This document shows, in pieces, positions 1 to 10,139 of a DNA stretch of 64,000 nucleotides (positions are counted from its first letter, which is position 1; each line of letters opens with the position of its first letter). Origin of the DNA: Icerya purchasi (Eukaryota > Arthropoda > Insecta > Hemiptera > Monophlebidae); NCBI GenBank assembly GCA_039619475.1, contig CM077115.1, forward strand, positions 300,887,756 to 300,951,755. The letters run 5' to 3'. The position numbers and the translations under genes are program-made. Under the pieces are notes generated by a model. It made no database searches. It was not told the origin of the DNA and worked only from the letters and a program-made list of their open reading frames with translations.

Positions 1-240
1 ATTCGACTGTATTTTTTTTTTTTTTTTTTTTTTATGTGTGTTACCACAGAACTTTCTTCTAGATGAACCGATTTTGATGATTCTTCTTTTATTTGAAAGG
101 TGGCGTTTGTCATGTGGTCCCATTTAAATTTGATCAAGGTCCGACCGATAGTTTTTGAGTTATCCTTAATAATGCGGGAGATTGAAGCTTTTTGGATGCT
201 TTTCATTCACGATTTTTTTCACCGTCGGATTAGATTTTTG
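1..240. other. No gene; poly(T) run
   Basis: A run of T at about 11-33 opens the window and could be the reversed poly(A) tail of a retroelement lying to the left. The following 200 bases show no convincing coding frame or repeat structure that I can name. Confidence 0.4.
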
Positions 241-766
241 ACTTAAAATACTATAAATTTGCCAAATTACCATGGAAATGTAGCTTTTGGTGTTTTTACC
301 GTGGAAATAAATGTTTTAATTTAATTGAATAAAAATGCACTAAAAAGTAAAAAATAAAATGGTTTTTTACAAAAAATAAATACCGACTTCAAGGTTTATT
401 ATAAAAATTTAAAAATGCACTAAAAAGTAAAAAATAATTACTCCCGATAAAATATATATATCAGAGTGATATAACTTAAGGTGATATCGTAATTCTTATA
501 CAACATTAATTTTTTGGAGTTGGCATCAAATTCATATTAAAAGAATAATTAAAAACTGCATTAAATGTTGATTCAATTGTTCCTAACATGAATTTAATTC
601 CAACTCCAAAAAGTTAATGTTGTATAAGAATTACGATATCACCTTAAGTTATATCACTCTGATATATATATTTTATCGGGAGTAATTATTTTTTACTTTT
701 TAGTGCATTTTTAAATTTTTATAATAAACCTTGAAGTCGGTATTTATTTTTTGTAAAAAACCATTT
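241..766. repeat. Long palindromic (foldback-type) repeat
   Basis: Two arms, 357-538 and 586-766, are near-perfect reverse complements of each other for about 180 bp. They enclose a 47-bp AT-rich loop at 539-585. Only a few differences lie near the loop, so the palindrome is young or has been kept homogeneous. The outer left flank (241-356, beginning ACTTAAAATACTATAAATTT) is not in the right arm but is shared with a second copy at 28637-29015, so the repeat unit is larger than the palindrome. A short block, ATGCACTAAAAAGTAAAAA, occurs twice in direct orientation near 335 and 413. No coding capacity is seen. It may be a foldback/MITE-like element or two head-to-head copies of one repeat; target-site duplications were not found. 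Confidence 0.75.
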
Positions 767-1290
767 TTATCAAATAATTTCATATTTTTTAGTACAGCTA
801 ATAGTGATATTTTGTTCTATTTGTGTTTTCTGTTGTATTTTTTTTTAAATTTATTTCGCCGTCTTATAACAATAATAGCTTTAAACACGACTTGAATAGA
901 TAAATAAAAATGTTACCTATTTGAGAATGCTGTGCGCTTGTTTCACAAATGACATACTTGAGGAAATAGGCGTTTGAGCCAATGAATTCACAAAATAAAC
1001 CGACAACTATGTCAAACAGATCAAACTTTTAATTAACCTTTGAAGCTTTGGTTTTAAAATAAATGACTTGCTTTTTATTTTCTTTTTTTTAATTTACAGA
1101 ATATTGTACATACACACATTTATATACGTGTATATATAACACCTAATCTTTTAGATCTTGTCATGGGTGCATCTCTTGGACTTTTAGATTGTTGTCTTCC
1201 ATAATTCTTCCAGAAGAATTTGTTTTAATTGATTATATTATTGTGAAATAAATTTACGGACAACTACGTAGAAATTTTAATGTATTTAAT

Positions 1291-1345
1291 TCAATAATAC
1301 AGCGCTGAACGTTTCGGTCAGCTTATACCGACCACGAACTGAGAC
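1291..1345 (-). ncRNA. Weak hammerhead-like motif downstream of a Penelope fragment
   Basis: Read on the minus strand, a hairpin GGTCGG/CTGACC (1316-1321 with 1328-1333) is followed directly by CGAAACGTT. This is the layout of stem II and the GAAA strand of the hammerhead ribozymes found in Penelope-like pseudo-LTRs. The other half of the core, expected as CTGATGA just before the hairpin, reads AGTTCGT (1334-1340), so the core is degraded or the resemblance is chance. It lies on the same strand as, and about 800 bp downstream of, a Penelope-like C-terminal fragment, which is the expected order. Confidence 0.3.
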
Positions 1346-1379
1346 ACTCGAACGCAAACATCGGTCCACAATAACGACA

Positions 1380-2149
1380 AAAATAAATAAAAATCAAAAA
1401 AAAAAAAAAAAAAAAAAAAACGCCAATTAATAGAATAATGTAACGAAAATACAATAAAATTCTCAAACAAAGAACAAAGGCACAAAAAGTGTGAAAATAC
1501 GAAAAAAAGTAAGGGGAACTGGGAAAGTACAACAGAAAATATTATAAATACCGCCGAGGATATATAAAAAATAACATAAAAACCGATTAAAAAAAAACCA
1601 AAAAAAACCCGGAAAAAACAATAAATCACTAAAAAAAAAAAAAAACAAAATAATCTGAAAACTTAGGAAAATACAACAGAAAATTAATAGAAAAACATGA
1701 AACTGCAACTGAAAACAACTCCGCCGAAAGAAAATCCCGAAGAAAAGAAACAGAGTACGCAAAAACCGAGAAAATACAAAAAAAAAAAAAAAATTCCAGG
1801 GGGTTACAGGGGAACCCAGCAAACAAAAAATATTAATAGTAACCACCGAGACTACATAAAAAATGTAAAGTAAAAAATAAAATTATAAAACAACAAAACG
1901 CTATAGAAAATAAAACAAAAAGACTTCGTCGAAAAAAGAAAATTTTTTATACCCTGAAACCTACCAAGTTACCTACTAAATCAGAAACCTAGAAATATTC
2001 TGGAGTGCAGCAGAATGCACTTGGAAATCACCTGAAATTCAGAGCAGTTTGCTAGCAAGTTTCAGCCGAAATACACCTGAAAAAAAACCCGAAAAAAGCA
2101 GAAAAAAGAAAAGACAAAACAGAAAAGATAAAGAAGGAAAAACACATAA
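1380..2149. other. Low-complexity A-rich tract, no gene
   Basis: The plus strand is a long A-rich, T-poor tract with repeated runs of A and short recurring phrases such as AAAATACAACAGAAAAT (near 1530 and 1670). Phe-rich open frames on the minus strand are products of this composition. It may be the 3' untranslated part of the Penelope-like remnant just upstream on the minus strand. Confidence 0.5.
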
Positions 2150-2285
2150 TCACCGCAGTTTCGTCAAATGAATCACCGGTTTCCACGTCGTCGGAATATG
2201 CAGTCCATCCTCCCTGTTAAAATTAGGCCACTTCTCGATCTCAATCGCTTCCCTCACGGGCCTCTTACCGAAGTAGGATCCAAGG
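2150..2285 (-). pseudogene. Penelope-like element, C-terminal coding fragment
   Basis: A minus-strand frame ending at 2150 encodes about 40 residues containing VREAIEIEKWPNFNRED and TTWKPVI. That pattern (REAIEI, then NxNREDG, then a Trp-Lys-Pro-hydrophobic end) is the stretch I recognise from the C-terminus of Penelope-like polyproteins, downstream of the reverse transcriptase and GIY-YIG parts. An in-frame stop lies about 15 residues upstream, and the adjoining sequence changes to an R1-like reverse transcriptase, so this is a truncated fragment. Family assignment is from memory of the motif; a profile search would confirm it. Confidence 0.5.
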
Positions 2286-2922
2286 AAAAGATATTAGCCA
2301 TCAAGCAGGCGGCAGAAGAAGGAGTAGTTATATGAATGATATATTTCCTTTGTTGTCTATTAATTTTTTGGAGTATGTTTTTGTTTATATAGGTACAGCA
2401 ATTATAATCATAGACTGATTGAATTAGTCCTTTATAAAGGATCAGACGTTCTTTGTATCGAAGATCGTGATTATTTGATAGTAAGATGCGTAGCTTATCA
2501 TAGATTTTGTTACATTTACTACTTACGGCTTCCAGATGTGAAGGACAGAATAACTTGTAATCAATTATGACCTCAAAGTGTTTCATGTTATTGACTAGAT
2601 TAATTGATTGACCTGAGATAATTTTAAATCTTTCTATATCAGAAGGTTGAATATTTTGTCCAAAGAGAATAGATTCACATTTTTCTAAAGAGAATAAGAG
2701 TCTCATGTCTGAAATAATGTTGTCTAATTTATTACAGACAATTTCTATTTTATTTAGGTTTGTGTACTGATTTATGTTGAACGTACTACACAAGTCATCT
2801 GCATAGGAAATTAGCGTTGCCTCAATATTTATTATTCTACAAATATGTTCCATATCATTATATACTTTTTCGTAGAGAATGTTCCATAACGTGGGCCCTA
2901 GAACATACATAAATATGCACAC
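2286..2922 (-). pseudogene. R1-clade LINE reverse transcriptase fragment
   Basis: An open minus-strand stretch encodes the catalytic palm and thumb of a non-LTR reverse transcriptase. LGPTLWNILY is the block just before the catalytic motif, SYADDLCSTF carries the YADD aspartates, and the thumb-region signature LYKGLIQSVYDY is followed by NRQQRKYIIHIT. The last two patterns (reactivation of Arg-Gln-Arg before the C-terminal domain) fit the R1 clade. The fragment lacks the N-terminal endonuclease, the fingers of the polymerase and the normal C-terminus. The open frame formally runs to 2254, but the last residues belong to the Penelope-like sequence. No functional protein is expected. Confidence 0.65.
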
Positions 2923-3059
2923 AAATAATTTGACACTTGTAATGGAAGTGAAAATTGTGTTTTTACCTAAAAGTGTAATATTTTAGCTCAAACTATGTTA
3001 AACATAACATTTTTCTTCTAAATTAACATATTTTTAGTTAAAAACAGTACACTGTTCTT

Positions 3060-5090
3060 CGCGTTTATAGTACGATTAAGTGAAAAGGAAATATTTAGGT
3101 CATCAACGTTACTGGGATAGTGGCTGAATGGCTTGATAGTTAACTAAAGCCGGGCTATAAAAAAAAAAAAAAAAAAAAAAAAACGTTACTGGGGACGCAA
3201 GGCATTCGGTTATGTCGTTAATGTAATATATGAACAAGGTTGGACTTAATGTAAAGCCTTGTGGTGCACTGTTTTCTGACAGCATTAGTTCAGACGTTGA
3301 CAAACCAATCGTAACTTGGATCATTCTTTTGTCTAAGAAACTGTATAAATATTTACCTATTCTTCTGGCAATTTAGTAGTAAGTCATGACGCTGAATACG
3401 ATCAAATGCTTTCTCAAAGTCAAAAAATACTGCGTGGAGATGCCCGTTGGCGATGAATCGCCGATAAAATCCACCTTTGCAGGCTGAGTTGTTGACTGAT
3501 TGCCGATCTTGCCTTACGCCCAACGGCTTGATTAAGGGATCAAAAACTTTTCTGTTCTAGAAAAACCAGGAGGCGCCTAATAATCATCTTCTCCAGCGTT
3601 TTGTAAATGACTCTCAGTAATGAGATAGGACGGTAGCTTTCAGGAAGAGTAGGATCTTTGTTTTTTTTTTTAGTATTGGGATAATATTAGCCGACTTTTA
3701 TTGTGCCGGGATGTTTCCAGAATTTCAGATTTCGTTAAATATGTGTAGGTGAAATTTTTTTTCCAGAATTAGGAGATATTTTAACATGTATGGGTGGATG
3801 CAGTCAGGACCAGGGATGGTGTTGGATGTATTGAGTTGGAAACTTGACTCTGGGATAGTAAAGTCATTATTATATGGTTCATTAGATTCGGACGGGAAGT
3901 GTTCTGGCTGTTGCTCTGCATGGTGTTTCTTGCTGAGGAAGACGGGAACATATTTTTCTGATGACGACGCTTCGGTGAAGTAGCTGGCAAATGCCTTGGC
4001 GACGTCAGGTTTATTGGCTATAAGGCTATCGTTTATCTTGAGAAAAATATCACATGGTTCTGTTCAACGTTGGCGGGGAGATGGTTGAGATGAACTGTTC
4101 CCAATATTCTTGGTTTTGCTGTGAATAAGAGTCCAGGCAAGAGCATGGGACTCCTTGAAAGGCTATTAGGTTAGATAGTAGTTGAAACAATTTATATTTT
4201 TTGAGTGCTCGTTTGCGCTGTCGGATAGTGGTGTGGATTTCTTTGCATCATCATAATACTCTCTTAGCTTGGGAAATGTGGGTATCGATGCGCAGGTGGC
4301 GTGGAGTATGGCGTTGACGAACATGCTCAAGTTGTCTGGTAAGGACTTGGTAGGGGCCTGGGATTTTAATTCCGGCTGTGTATGCCACCCAGTCCGTCGT
4401 GTGAAACGCAAATCGTAGAGACCTTGCAGCTGGGCGTGATAAATGGTGACGTAGGAGTACAGAGAGGTGATCGCTAAAGCAAAGATCGTCGTGAACTGAA
4501 GTCTTAGGTTTCGCGAATAGTAGTGGAGGAACTAATGCCAAGTCAATAGTAGAGAAAGTGTTATGAGAGGGGTTAAAATGTGTGTGGCCAGGTGGGGGGA
4601 GAATGTACAGCTTATGGTCTATTAATGTATTGGCGATTATCGATCCATATTTGTCGTTTGATCTCCCACTCCCAATAGTGGGAGTAAGCGTTAAAGTCCC
4701 CGAGTACGATAATCGGATCTTCCAGCTGGGATATGACGTTTTGGATTACTGCTGAGTTTACCATACTATTAGAGGGAAGGAGGGATAGCAGTTGCAAATC
4801 GTTATTGGAAGTCTTGCTAGATTATGTAAAGGAACAGATATGAACTGTTACAGCTGGGACCGACGAATGTATAAGGATTGCTACTTTTCCGCCTGTTCGA
4901 TCGCTTCTAGTTTTCGTCATATTGGAATAGGTTGTAATATTTTATTCTTATTCTGTCCTTAAACTGTACGTGCGTCTTGTGCAGGCAGGTGACAGGATAG
5001 GAATATATGGCTAACTAAGTGTTCCAGTTCGACCTGGTAGTTGATATAACCTCTGCAGTTCCACTGCATGATTATATTGCTGCTCGCCAT
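3060..5090 (-). pseudogene. Decayed I-clade LINE ORF2 (endonuclease + reverse transcriptase)
   Basis: Minus-strand remains of a LINE second ORF. The start is probably the ATG at 5090, giving MASSNIIMQWNCRGY, the N-terminus of an APE-type endonuclease. VLGDFNAYSHYW (near 4700) is the endonuclease Asp-Asn block. Reverse transcriptase blocks follow in order: ESYRPISLL (near 3625), FDFEKAFDRIQRHD (near 3400), SAPQGFTLSPTLFIYYINDI (near 3210), and DDLNIS after the 65-bp nested insertion. Many frameshifts and stops separate them. Thumb, RNase H and the C-terminal zinc finger are missing, so the copy is truncated at about 3060. It resembles the intact element at 17.6-23.3 kb but is clearly diverged, so it is a sister family or an old copy. 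Confidence 0.75.
3117..3181 (+). mobile_element. Tiny 5'-truncated retroinsertion with target-site duplication
   Basis: About 40 bp of unique sequence ends in a run of some 24 A. It is flanked on both sides by AACGTTACTGGG (3105-3116 and 3182-3193). Removing one copy and the insert restores the reverse transcriptase frame of the host pseudogene. The unique part contains GATAGTTAACTAAAGCCGGGC, resembling the short 3' untranslated region of the intact I-clade element (TTAGTAGTTAAAAACGG). It is probably a severely truncated copy of a related LINE. Confidence 0.8.
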
Positions 5091-5149
5091 ATTGGATGTT
5101 TCTGAGTTGTCTTGTGAAACTGGTGGCTATTATTAGTTGAGTTTTGATG

Positions 5150-6780
5150 TTCAGGCTGACTTAATGTTGGTGTACTAGTTGGTAAAGCTTCCGGATAGGC
5201 TGTTCAGACTTTTTAGTATGCGAGTACATCTGTTTTTTAAACTTGTATTCTTCAGAAATGGTTTAGTTGCTGCAGTTAAGTGAATCAGCCCGTTTTTATT
5301 CTGTGTCAAGTTGTGGGCGTAAGTTATGTAGACAGACTTGGAGGCTAAGTTTCTCATGAAGTTTTTGAATCCATCAAAGTTAATAATGAAGTTTGATTAC
5401 TCATTATCAAACATCGGCTTGACTTTCTCGAGGGTTTTGTCGATGTTTGTGATTTTCTTGTGTTTTGACTTTCGGTTAGTTGATGCAGGGATGTGCTGCG
5501 CGTCCGGGAGGGGGTGAAATCGGTTTTCTGTTATAACTGTTGCTGTACGACTTCTTTTCTTTCGAGCGGCGGTTTTGAGGTATTTTTGGGCTCTAACTGG
5601 ATTCTTGAACTATTTGTTTGTTCCAGCACTGCCGTGCGGCTGTTATCTTCCTCTGGCAGCGGAATGTTAATCTTTTTTGTTGCTGGCTGCGATGTGGCTG
5701 ATAGTGCCGGGTTGTTGGGCAAAGAATCTGGTGTCATTGGGTGCGGACGTTTTGCATTTGGAATTGTTTGATTGACTTATATCGCTCTGTCAATGTCTAA
5801 ATACCGGGGATGGGAAAAGGTAACATAGTTGGATGATTAGGTTTTCCTTTTTATTTGTACAGTTCTGGTATGAGTGGTTGTCTAAGTGGAGGAATATGCG
5901 GTGTTCGTATTCTTTATGGGTTAGTAAAAGGGACTCTTGGATGTTAGAGTAATTGACCCGCTCGATGTAAACTTGTCTACGTCAACTGATAATATGCCCG
6001 AATTCAACGCCATTTGGGTTTACTCGGAAGATAGCGAGGTGGATGATTAATTTCAATGAAATACTGACGAAAGCTAAGGGAATAGGAACTGGTTCGGGAT
6101 ATTGGGAGGGGCATTTGACATGACTAATTTTTTGGACGGATTTCTTAAACGCCGGACCGTGATTATTTGCGAGCCTATTTTAATTCTGCCATCATTTTCG
6201 AATAGCAATTTGACACTGTTTTTCGACATTAGGAATCTTGTAACTCGATCTCTGTTGATTCTCGAGCCTGCTATTATGTTCGATGACCCATCAAATAGAT
6301 TTTTTCATATCAAGAAATAGTCACGATTACTGCTTACCGGAGCATATGGGAAAATTATACCCTGTTCTTTTACCGCATAATTTAAATCGGTTAGCGGGGA
6401 TATTTTCTTTTTGGTTATTAACTTTTCAAAGAAAGGTACTGATACACTCGATGTGGACGGGAGGGATGTATCAAAGGTATTGTTTTGGATTTTGTCAATT
6501 ACCGCGGTTGATGCGTAGCCACCGGCGCTGGAAGCGATAAACGGTTGGTTGCCTGTGCTTGTCGCATAGGATGAATCGGCTGAACGTTGCGTTTTGTTTG
6601 TGCGGTGAACTGGTTTTTGTCGGTGTTGTCGATGGGACTTGTGTCGTATGTTGTGTGCGATGTGAACTTACGACCGATAATGGTGGTATTTTCATCAGGT
6701 TTAGAGAGCACTTTAGGTTTACACTAGCCGGCTCGCTGACTGGTGGCAGCGAGTGGCTGATCGTACTGTGATGTTCTTAT
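5150..6780 (-). pseudogene. Decayed I-clade LINE ORF1 (gag-like)
   Basis: Upstream of the decayed ORF2 on the same strand, several broken frames match parts of the ORF1 protein of the intact LINE. Near 5200-5350, ENKEGLIH/IKNRCTRI in the intact protein corresponds here to QNKNGLIHLTAATKPF and LKNRCTRILKSL. Near 6500-6720, a Ser/Thr/Pro-rich N-terminal part includes TTQVPSTTPTKTSSPHK. ORF1 proteins of this clade bind the element RNA and form particles with it. Stops and frameshifts occur throughout. No intact zinc knuckle is visible. Confidence 0.55.
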
Positions 6781-8500
6781 TACTACATCAGTATTAACTG
6801 ATTTAAAACACGATCGCGAGAAAACGGCAACTCAATAAAACTGATTATGGTGGAGGAGAGAATAATCGATTGCTTTTAAAATTTTCACCGATGGTGGAAT
6901 ATGTTTGCGACATGTGAGCAGTTTGGGTTACGTTGAAAACGTTGCAACTGTCCAGAATGATGATGCGGGAATTGAAAGAATACATAAAAGTGCTTGAGAC
7001 AACCATCAGTGTTCATGACTACTATACAGTGTCCAAAAAGTAAAAGGCCGCTACAACGTCCGAATTGTTATGATGGGAACGATTTGAATCCTTTCACAAT
7101 AATGACAATCGGTGAACGTAAGCGGCGAAAGACATATCGGTAATCGGGCGAAAACAAGTTAACTCCATCAGTTATCAAAAAATTTACTGAAAGTCGCTTT
7201 CTTTTCGGCAACACACGTGCCCATATTGATATTGTGTGATTCCCGTAAGAGGAGTTGAATATTTTGTGCATTCCTTGATATCAACTATTACTACAGTGTT
7301 ACTTAGAGAGTAATGGCGGCGACGCGGTATTAGAAAGCTGTGCACTTTCTATGCTCGAACGGGAAATACGATTAAAATTTAATCAAAGTCTGGAAGCAAT
7401 AACTGTGTCCGGAGGTAAAATTTAAATATTCTTTTAGTAGCTACCGAAATAGAGATAAACACCGGGTTAAAAGACGAGGCAATAGAATGAACAAGGAAAA
7501 ATTGATAGTTAAAAAAAGGAGGTAAAAAGGGAGTACGATGGAAACTTAATTACAATGGAAGAAGCTGATTACCGGTAGAAGGGGCCGAATGGGACAAGGA
7601 CATAAAAAAGAATATAAGGTTGAAAATGGTTTAAAAAAATCTTAAAAGATGTAGACCGAAATAATGATGACGGTGGCCGTGATAATAATAGTAATCCTTT
7701 CAGCTAATGTAAAATAGATGGAAGCACTCATTAATATTCGCAGGCGTCTCGACGTTATTTCATACTTAATGAGTAACTGCTACACGCTGCTCTAGCGAGC
7801 AATGTCGAGCAGATAAATGCCGTACCGAATAAGCTCACTCTCTAATTAGCTTCTTATAATCAGCAACAGAGAAGAGTAGTTGCAGCCGCTCGCATAAGTA
7901 GGTCGTCAAATTACATTTTGCAAGTACTAGTCTGTCACTCTGTTGGCCCGAAGATTACTTTCGAATGAGCGGCTTCCACACCGCCGTTGTTGTTGCAAAA
8001 GAATGAACTTGCAGAGAAGAAGGAATGAGTAATTTACAGTTTTTCGAATAATAAAGATTTATTTTCGGCAAAGAAAACGGCACAGAATATGGACCAAGTC
8101 GAGTCAAGCGAAGTGTAACGAATCGTTTAATACACAACTCTTAAAGATTTCAGAGCGCCCTTTTAATTTGATCTGAAAACAAATACCGAAAGTATAAATA
8201 AACCATTGCAGACGGTTGTTTCAATCTGGCATTTTCAAGTGCAACCTAAATTTTACACTGCTATGTCGTCAATGTTAAGGACAGCAACGTGCTTCCTGCT
8301 ACTGAAAGTTTACTTTACAAGTCAGTAATGATGCAGCTCGTTCTTTTTAGTTCATTTCTTTATTTTTTAACTCTTTTCCTATTTCGATTGACAAATAAAA
8401 ATATAAATTTATTTAAGAGACATTTATCAATACATCCTTCCGATTATAATATAAAAATACACCGTTGATGTGCCTGTATAAAACGGTAGTTTTATATTAA
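6781..8500. other. No gene recognised
   Basis: The first 100-500 bases may hold the 5' untranslated part of the decayed LINE. Short frames at 7068-7271 and 7955-8137 show no family motif. The rest is ordinary AT-rich DNA. Confidence 0.4.
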
Positions 8501-8538
8501 GCCGATGGCACATCTTCTTTTCCTTTCAGAAACATTAT

Positions 8539-8539
<1 letters not shown>

Positions 8540-8581
<42 letters not shown>
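8540..8581. repeat. (TA)n microsatellite
   Basis: About 21 uninterrupted TA units. Confidence 0.95.
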
Positions 8582-8680
8582 CTCGGCCATTTTTCCCTCA
8601 CAAGGGGCTGTGCCCCTTGACCCCTCTTGCTTTCATTTCTGGCTCTTTCTCTTCTATACTTTGTATAAAATGATCAAAAT

Positions 8681-8921
8681 TTACAACGTAATTCTTACTG
8701 GCATCAACACACACAAAAAATAATATAATCACAAAAATCCTATCCGAACATTTAACTTTTATTATATAAAATTAAGAAATTTTTTCGTTACATTTTTCGT
8801 TACATATTTCATTACATAAAATTGTGACATTTTTTAAATAACAATAACAAAAATCCATTTTGCGTTGCATAAAATTGGGACATTTTTTCGAATGGGGGGT
8901 AGCCTAAGAATTACGTTGTAA
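8681..8921. mobile_element. MITE-like element with 17-bp terminal inverted repeats
   Basis: TTACAACGTAATTCTTA at 8681-8697 is repeated exactly in inverted orientation at 8905-8921. The 241-bp interior is AT-rich, non-coding and holds an internal direct repeat (ATAAAATTGTGACATTTTTT near 8815 and a one-base variant near 8869). The size and the perfect termini fit a non-autonomous DNA transposon. The flanks (AAAAT left, TTAAT right) do not give an unambiguous target-site duplication, so I leave the superfamily open. Confidence 0.6.
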
Positions 8922-8999
8922 TTAATATGTATAAATAGTCGGCGCGATAGGACTGCATTTGTATCGCGATAAATCAAACAATCACAATATCAGTGTCAA

Positions 9000-9630
9000 T
9001 TCTAGTCTTGCGTCCACACTAACGTTGCTTATAACAATTGCCTAGTACAACTACAGCTAGAATGTACGAATATAGGTGGTCACCGACGCTCAGAAACTGA
9101 GGATGACACTATGATAATGATATGTCTACATATATTTCTTTAAACTAGCACCCCCAGATCAGTGGCAGATCTAGGAAGGATATCGGGAATATGAATCTTT
9201 GCCCAAAATTTTTGAGCTTACTTTTAACATGGAATTATCGATATAAAATATTTTTGTCATAAAATAGGAACAAAAAATATTATAGACTAAACATGGTTAA
9301 TTATCAATTTTCTTCGAATTAAAAATGGGTAAGAATTTTGAATTGGACCTTCCCCCTCCTAGAAATTAAATTCTGCGGCGCCCACACAAAAAACCACGCT
9401 ATTTTTTGCAAAGTGAAATGAATGTTTTGTAAACGCGATAAAAACAATTTACAGATTAAATGTTAAATGATACTGATACGAAAACGTCACAAAATTTTCA
9501 TATTACTCTTGAACCAAAAATAATGTAGTTATTGATATCTATTAATGACCATATGGTTTTGTGGATAATAAACAAAATCTGCAACGGTAATGAAATTAGC
9601 AACATTTTTCCGTCACACTTGAAGAAATTT
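9000..9630. other. No gene recognised
   Basis: AT-rich sequence without a coding frame or a repeat that I can recognise. Confidence 0.4.
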
Positions 9631-9751
9631 ATTTCTAAATATAATATAAATAAATTCCTTAATAACAAACAAAAATAAGTATAAAATAATTTACTTTAAT
9701 AAATTAAATAAATACCTAACACGCTGTGTGTTTTTAGTTGTAACTGAGTGT

Positions 9752-9800
9752 AGTCTATGTTATAGCTGATGATGAGCTATGCCCGAAAACGTTTTTATTT
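9752..9800 (+). ncRNA. Hammerhead-ribozyme-like motif 1
   Basis: CTGATGA (9766-9772), a short stem-loop (GAGC at 9774-9777 with GCCC at 9781-9784, loop TAT, one A-C mismatch) and GAAAACGT (from 9785) form both conserved core strands of a minimal hammerhead ribozyme in correct order and spacing. The helix I and III partners are AT-rich and I could not confirm them. It sits in the loop between two perfect 36-bp inverted arms. Self-cleavage is not shown. The A-C mismatch in stem II may weaken it. Confidence 0.5.
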
Positions 9801-9957
9801 AAATTGAGGTATTTATTTAATTTATTAAAGTAAATTATTTTACATCAAATTTAGATTATAAATGTTTATATCCATTTTCTGTATTAACGTTTATTAAATA
9901 CATACTAAAATACGTACAACAGAAAATTAGTTGTTCAAAAAAATATAATATACACCG

Positions 9958-9998
9958 ATGAGTTTGCTACAATTATGGAGTAACTCCGAAATATGTCG
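9958..9998 (+). ncRNA. Hammerhead-ribozyme-like motif 2 (degraded core)
   Basis: A perfect stem II, GGAG (9977-9980) with CTCC (9984-9987) around TAA, is followed directly by GAAATATGTC (from 9988), the second core strand. The first strand, expected as CTGATGAT, reads CAATTAT here, so catalysis is unlikely. A closely related sequence lies on the minus strand at 38.96-38.99 kb, which shows that this is a repeat family and not a chance hairpin. Confidence 0.45.
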
Positions 9999-10139
9999 AT
10001 GTATATTACTTTTTTTTAAATAACTAATTTTCTGTTGACCGTGTTTTTGTGCGTATTTAATAAATTATTTTATACTTATTTTTGTTTGTTATTGAAGAAT
10101 TTATTTATATTATATTTATAAATTTTAACAAACAGGTCA

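Larger units (their letters stand above)
9636..10120. repeat. Nested inverted-repeat array around two hammerhead-like motifs
   Basis: Three sets of inverted arms are stacked here. The outer arms (about 9636-9694 and 10061-10119) match over some 58 bp with few differences. A perfect 36-bp pair (9682-9717 and 9807-9842) encloses the first hammerhead-like motif. A 42-bp pair with about six mismatches (9917-9958 and 9996-10037, beginning CAACAGAAAATTAG) encloses the second. The region is AT-rich and non-coding. Penelope-like retroelements are known to carry pseudo-LTRs in tandem or inverted arrangement with hammerhead ribozymes, and this layout fits that or a non-autonomous derivative. No Penelope coding sequence lies inside. 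Confidence 0.7.

Noticed and set aside
1318..1846. Overlapping Phe-rich minus-strand open frames
   Set aside because: They reflect an A-rich low-complexity plus strand; no domain, and several frames are open at once.
3786..3983. Plus-strand open frame of 65 codons
   Set aside because: Antisense to the decayed LINE ORF2; shadow of its composition.
8602..8618. AAGGGGC-TGT-GCCCCTT hairpin as a Helitron 3' end
   Set aside because: No CTRR terminus follows at the required distance on either strand, and no Helitron 5' TC end or Rep/helicase sequence is present.
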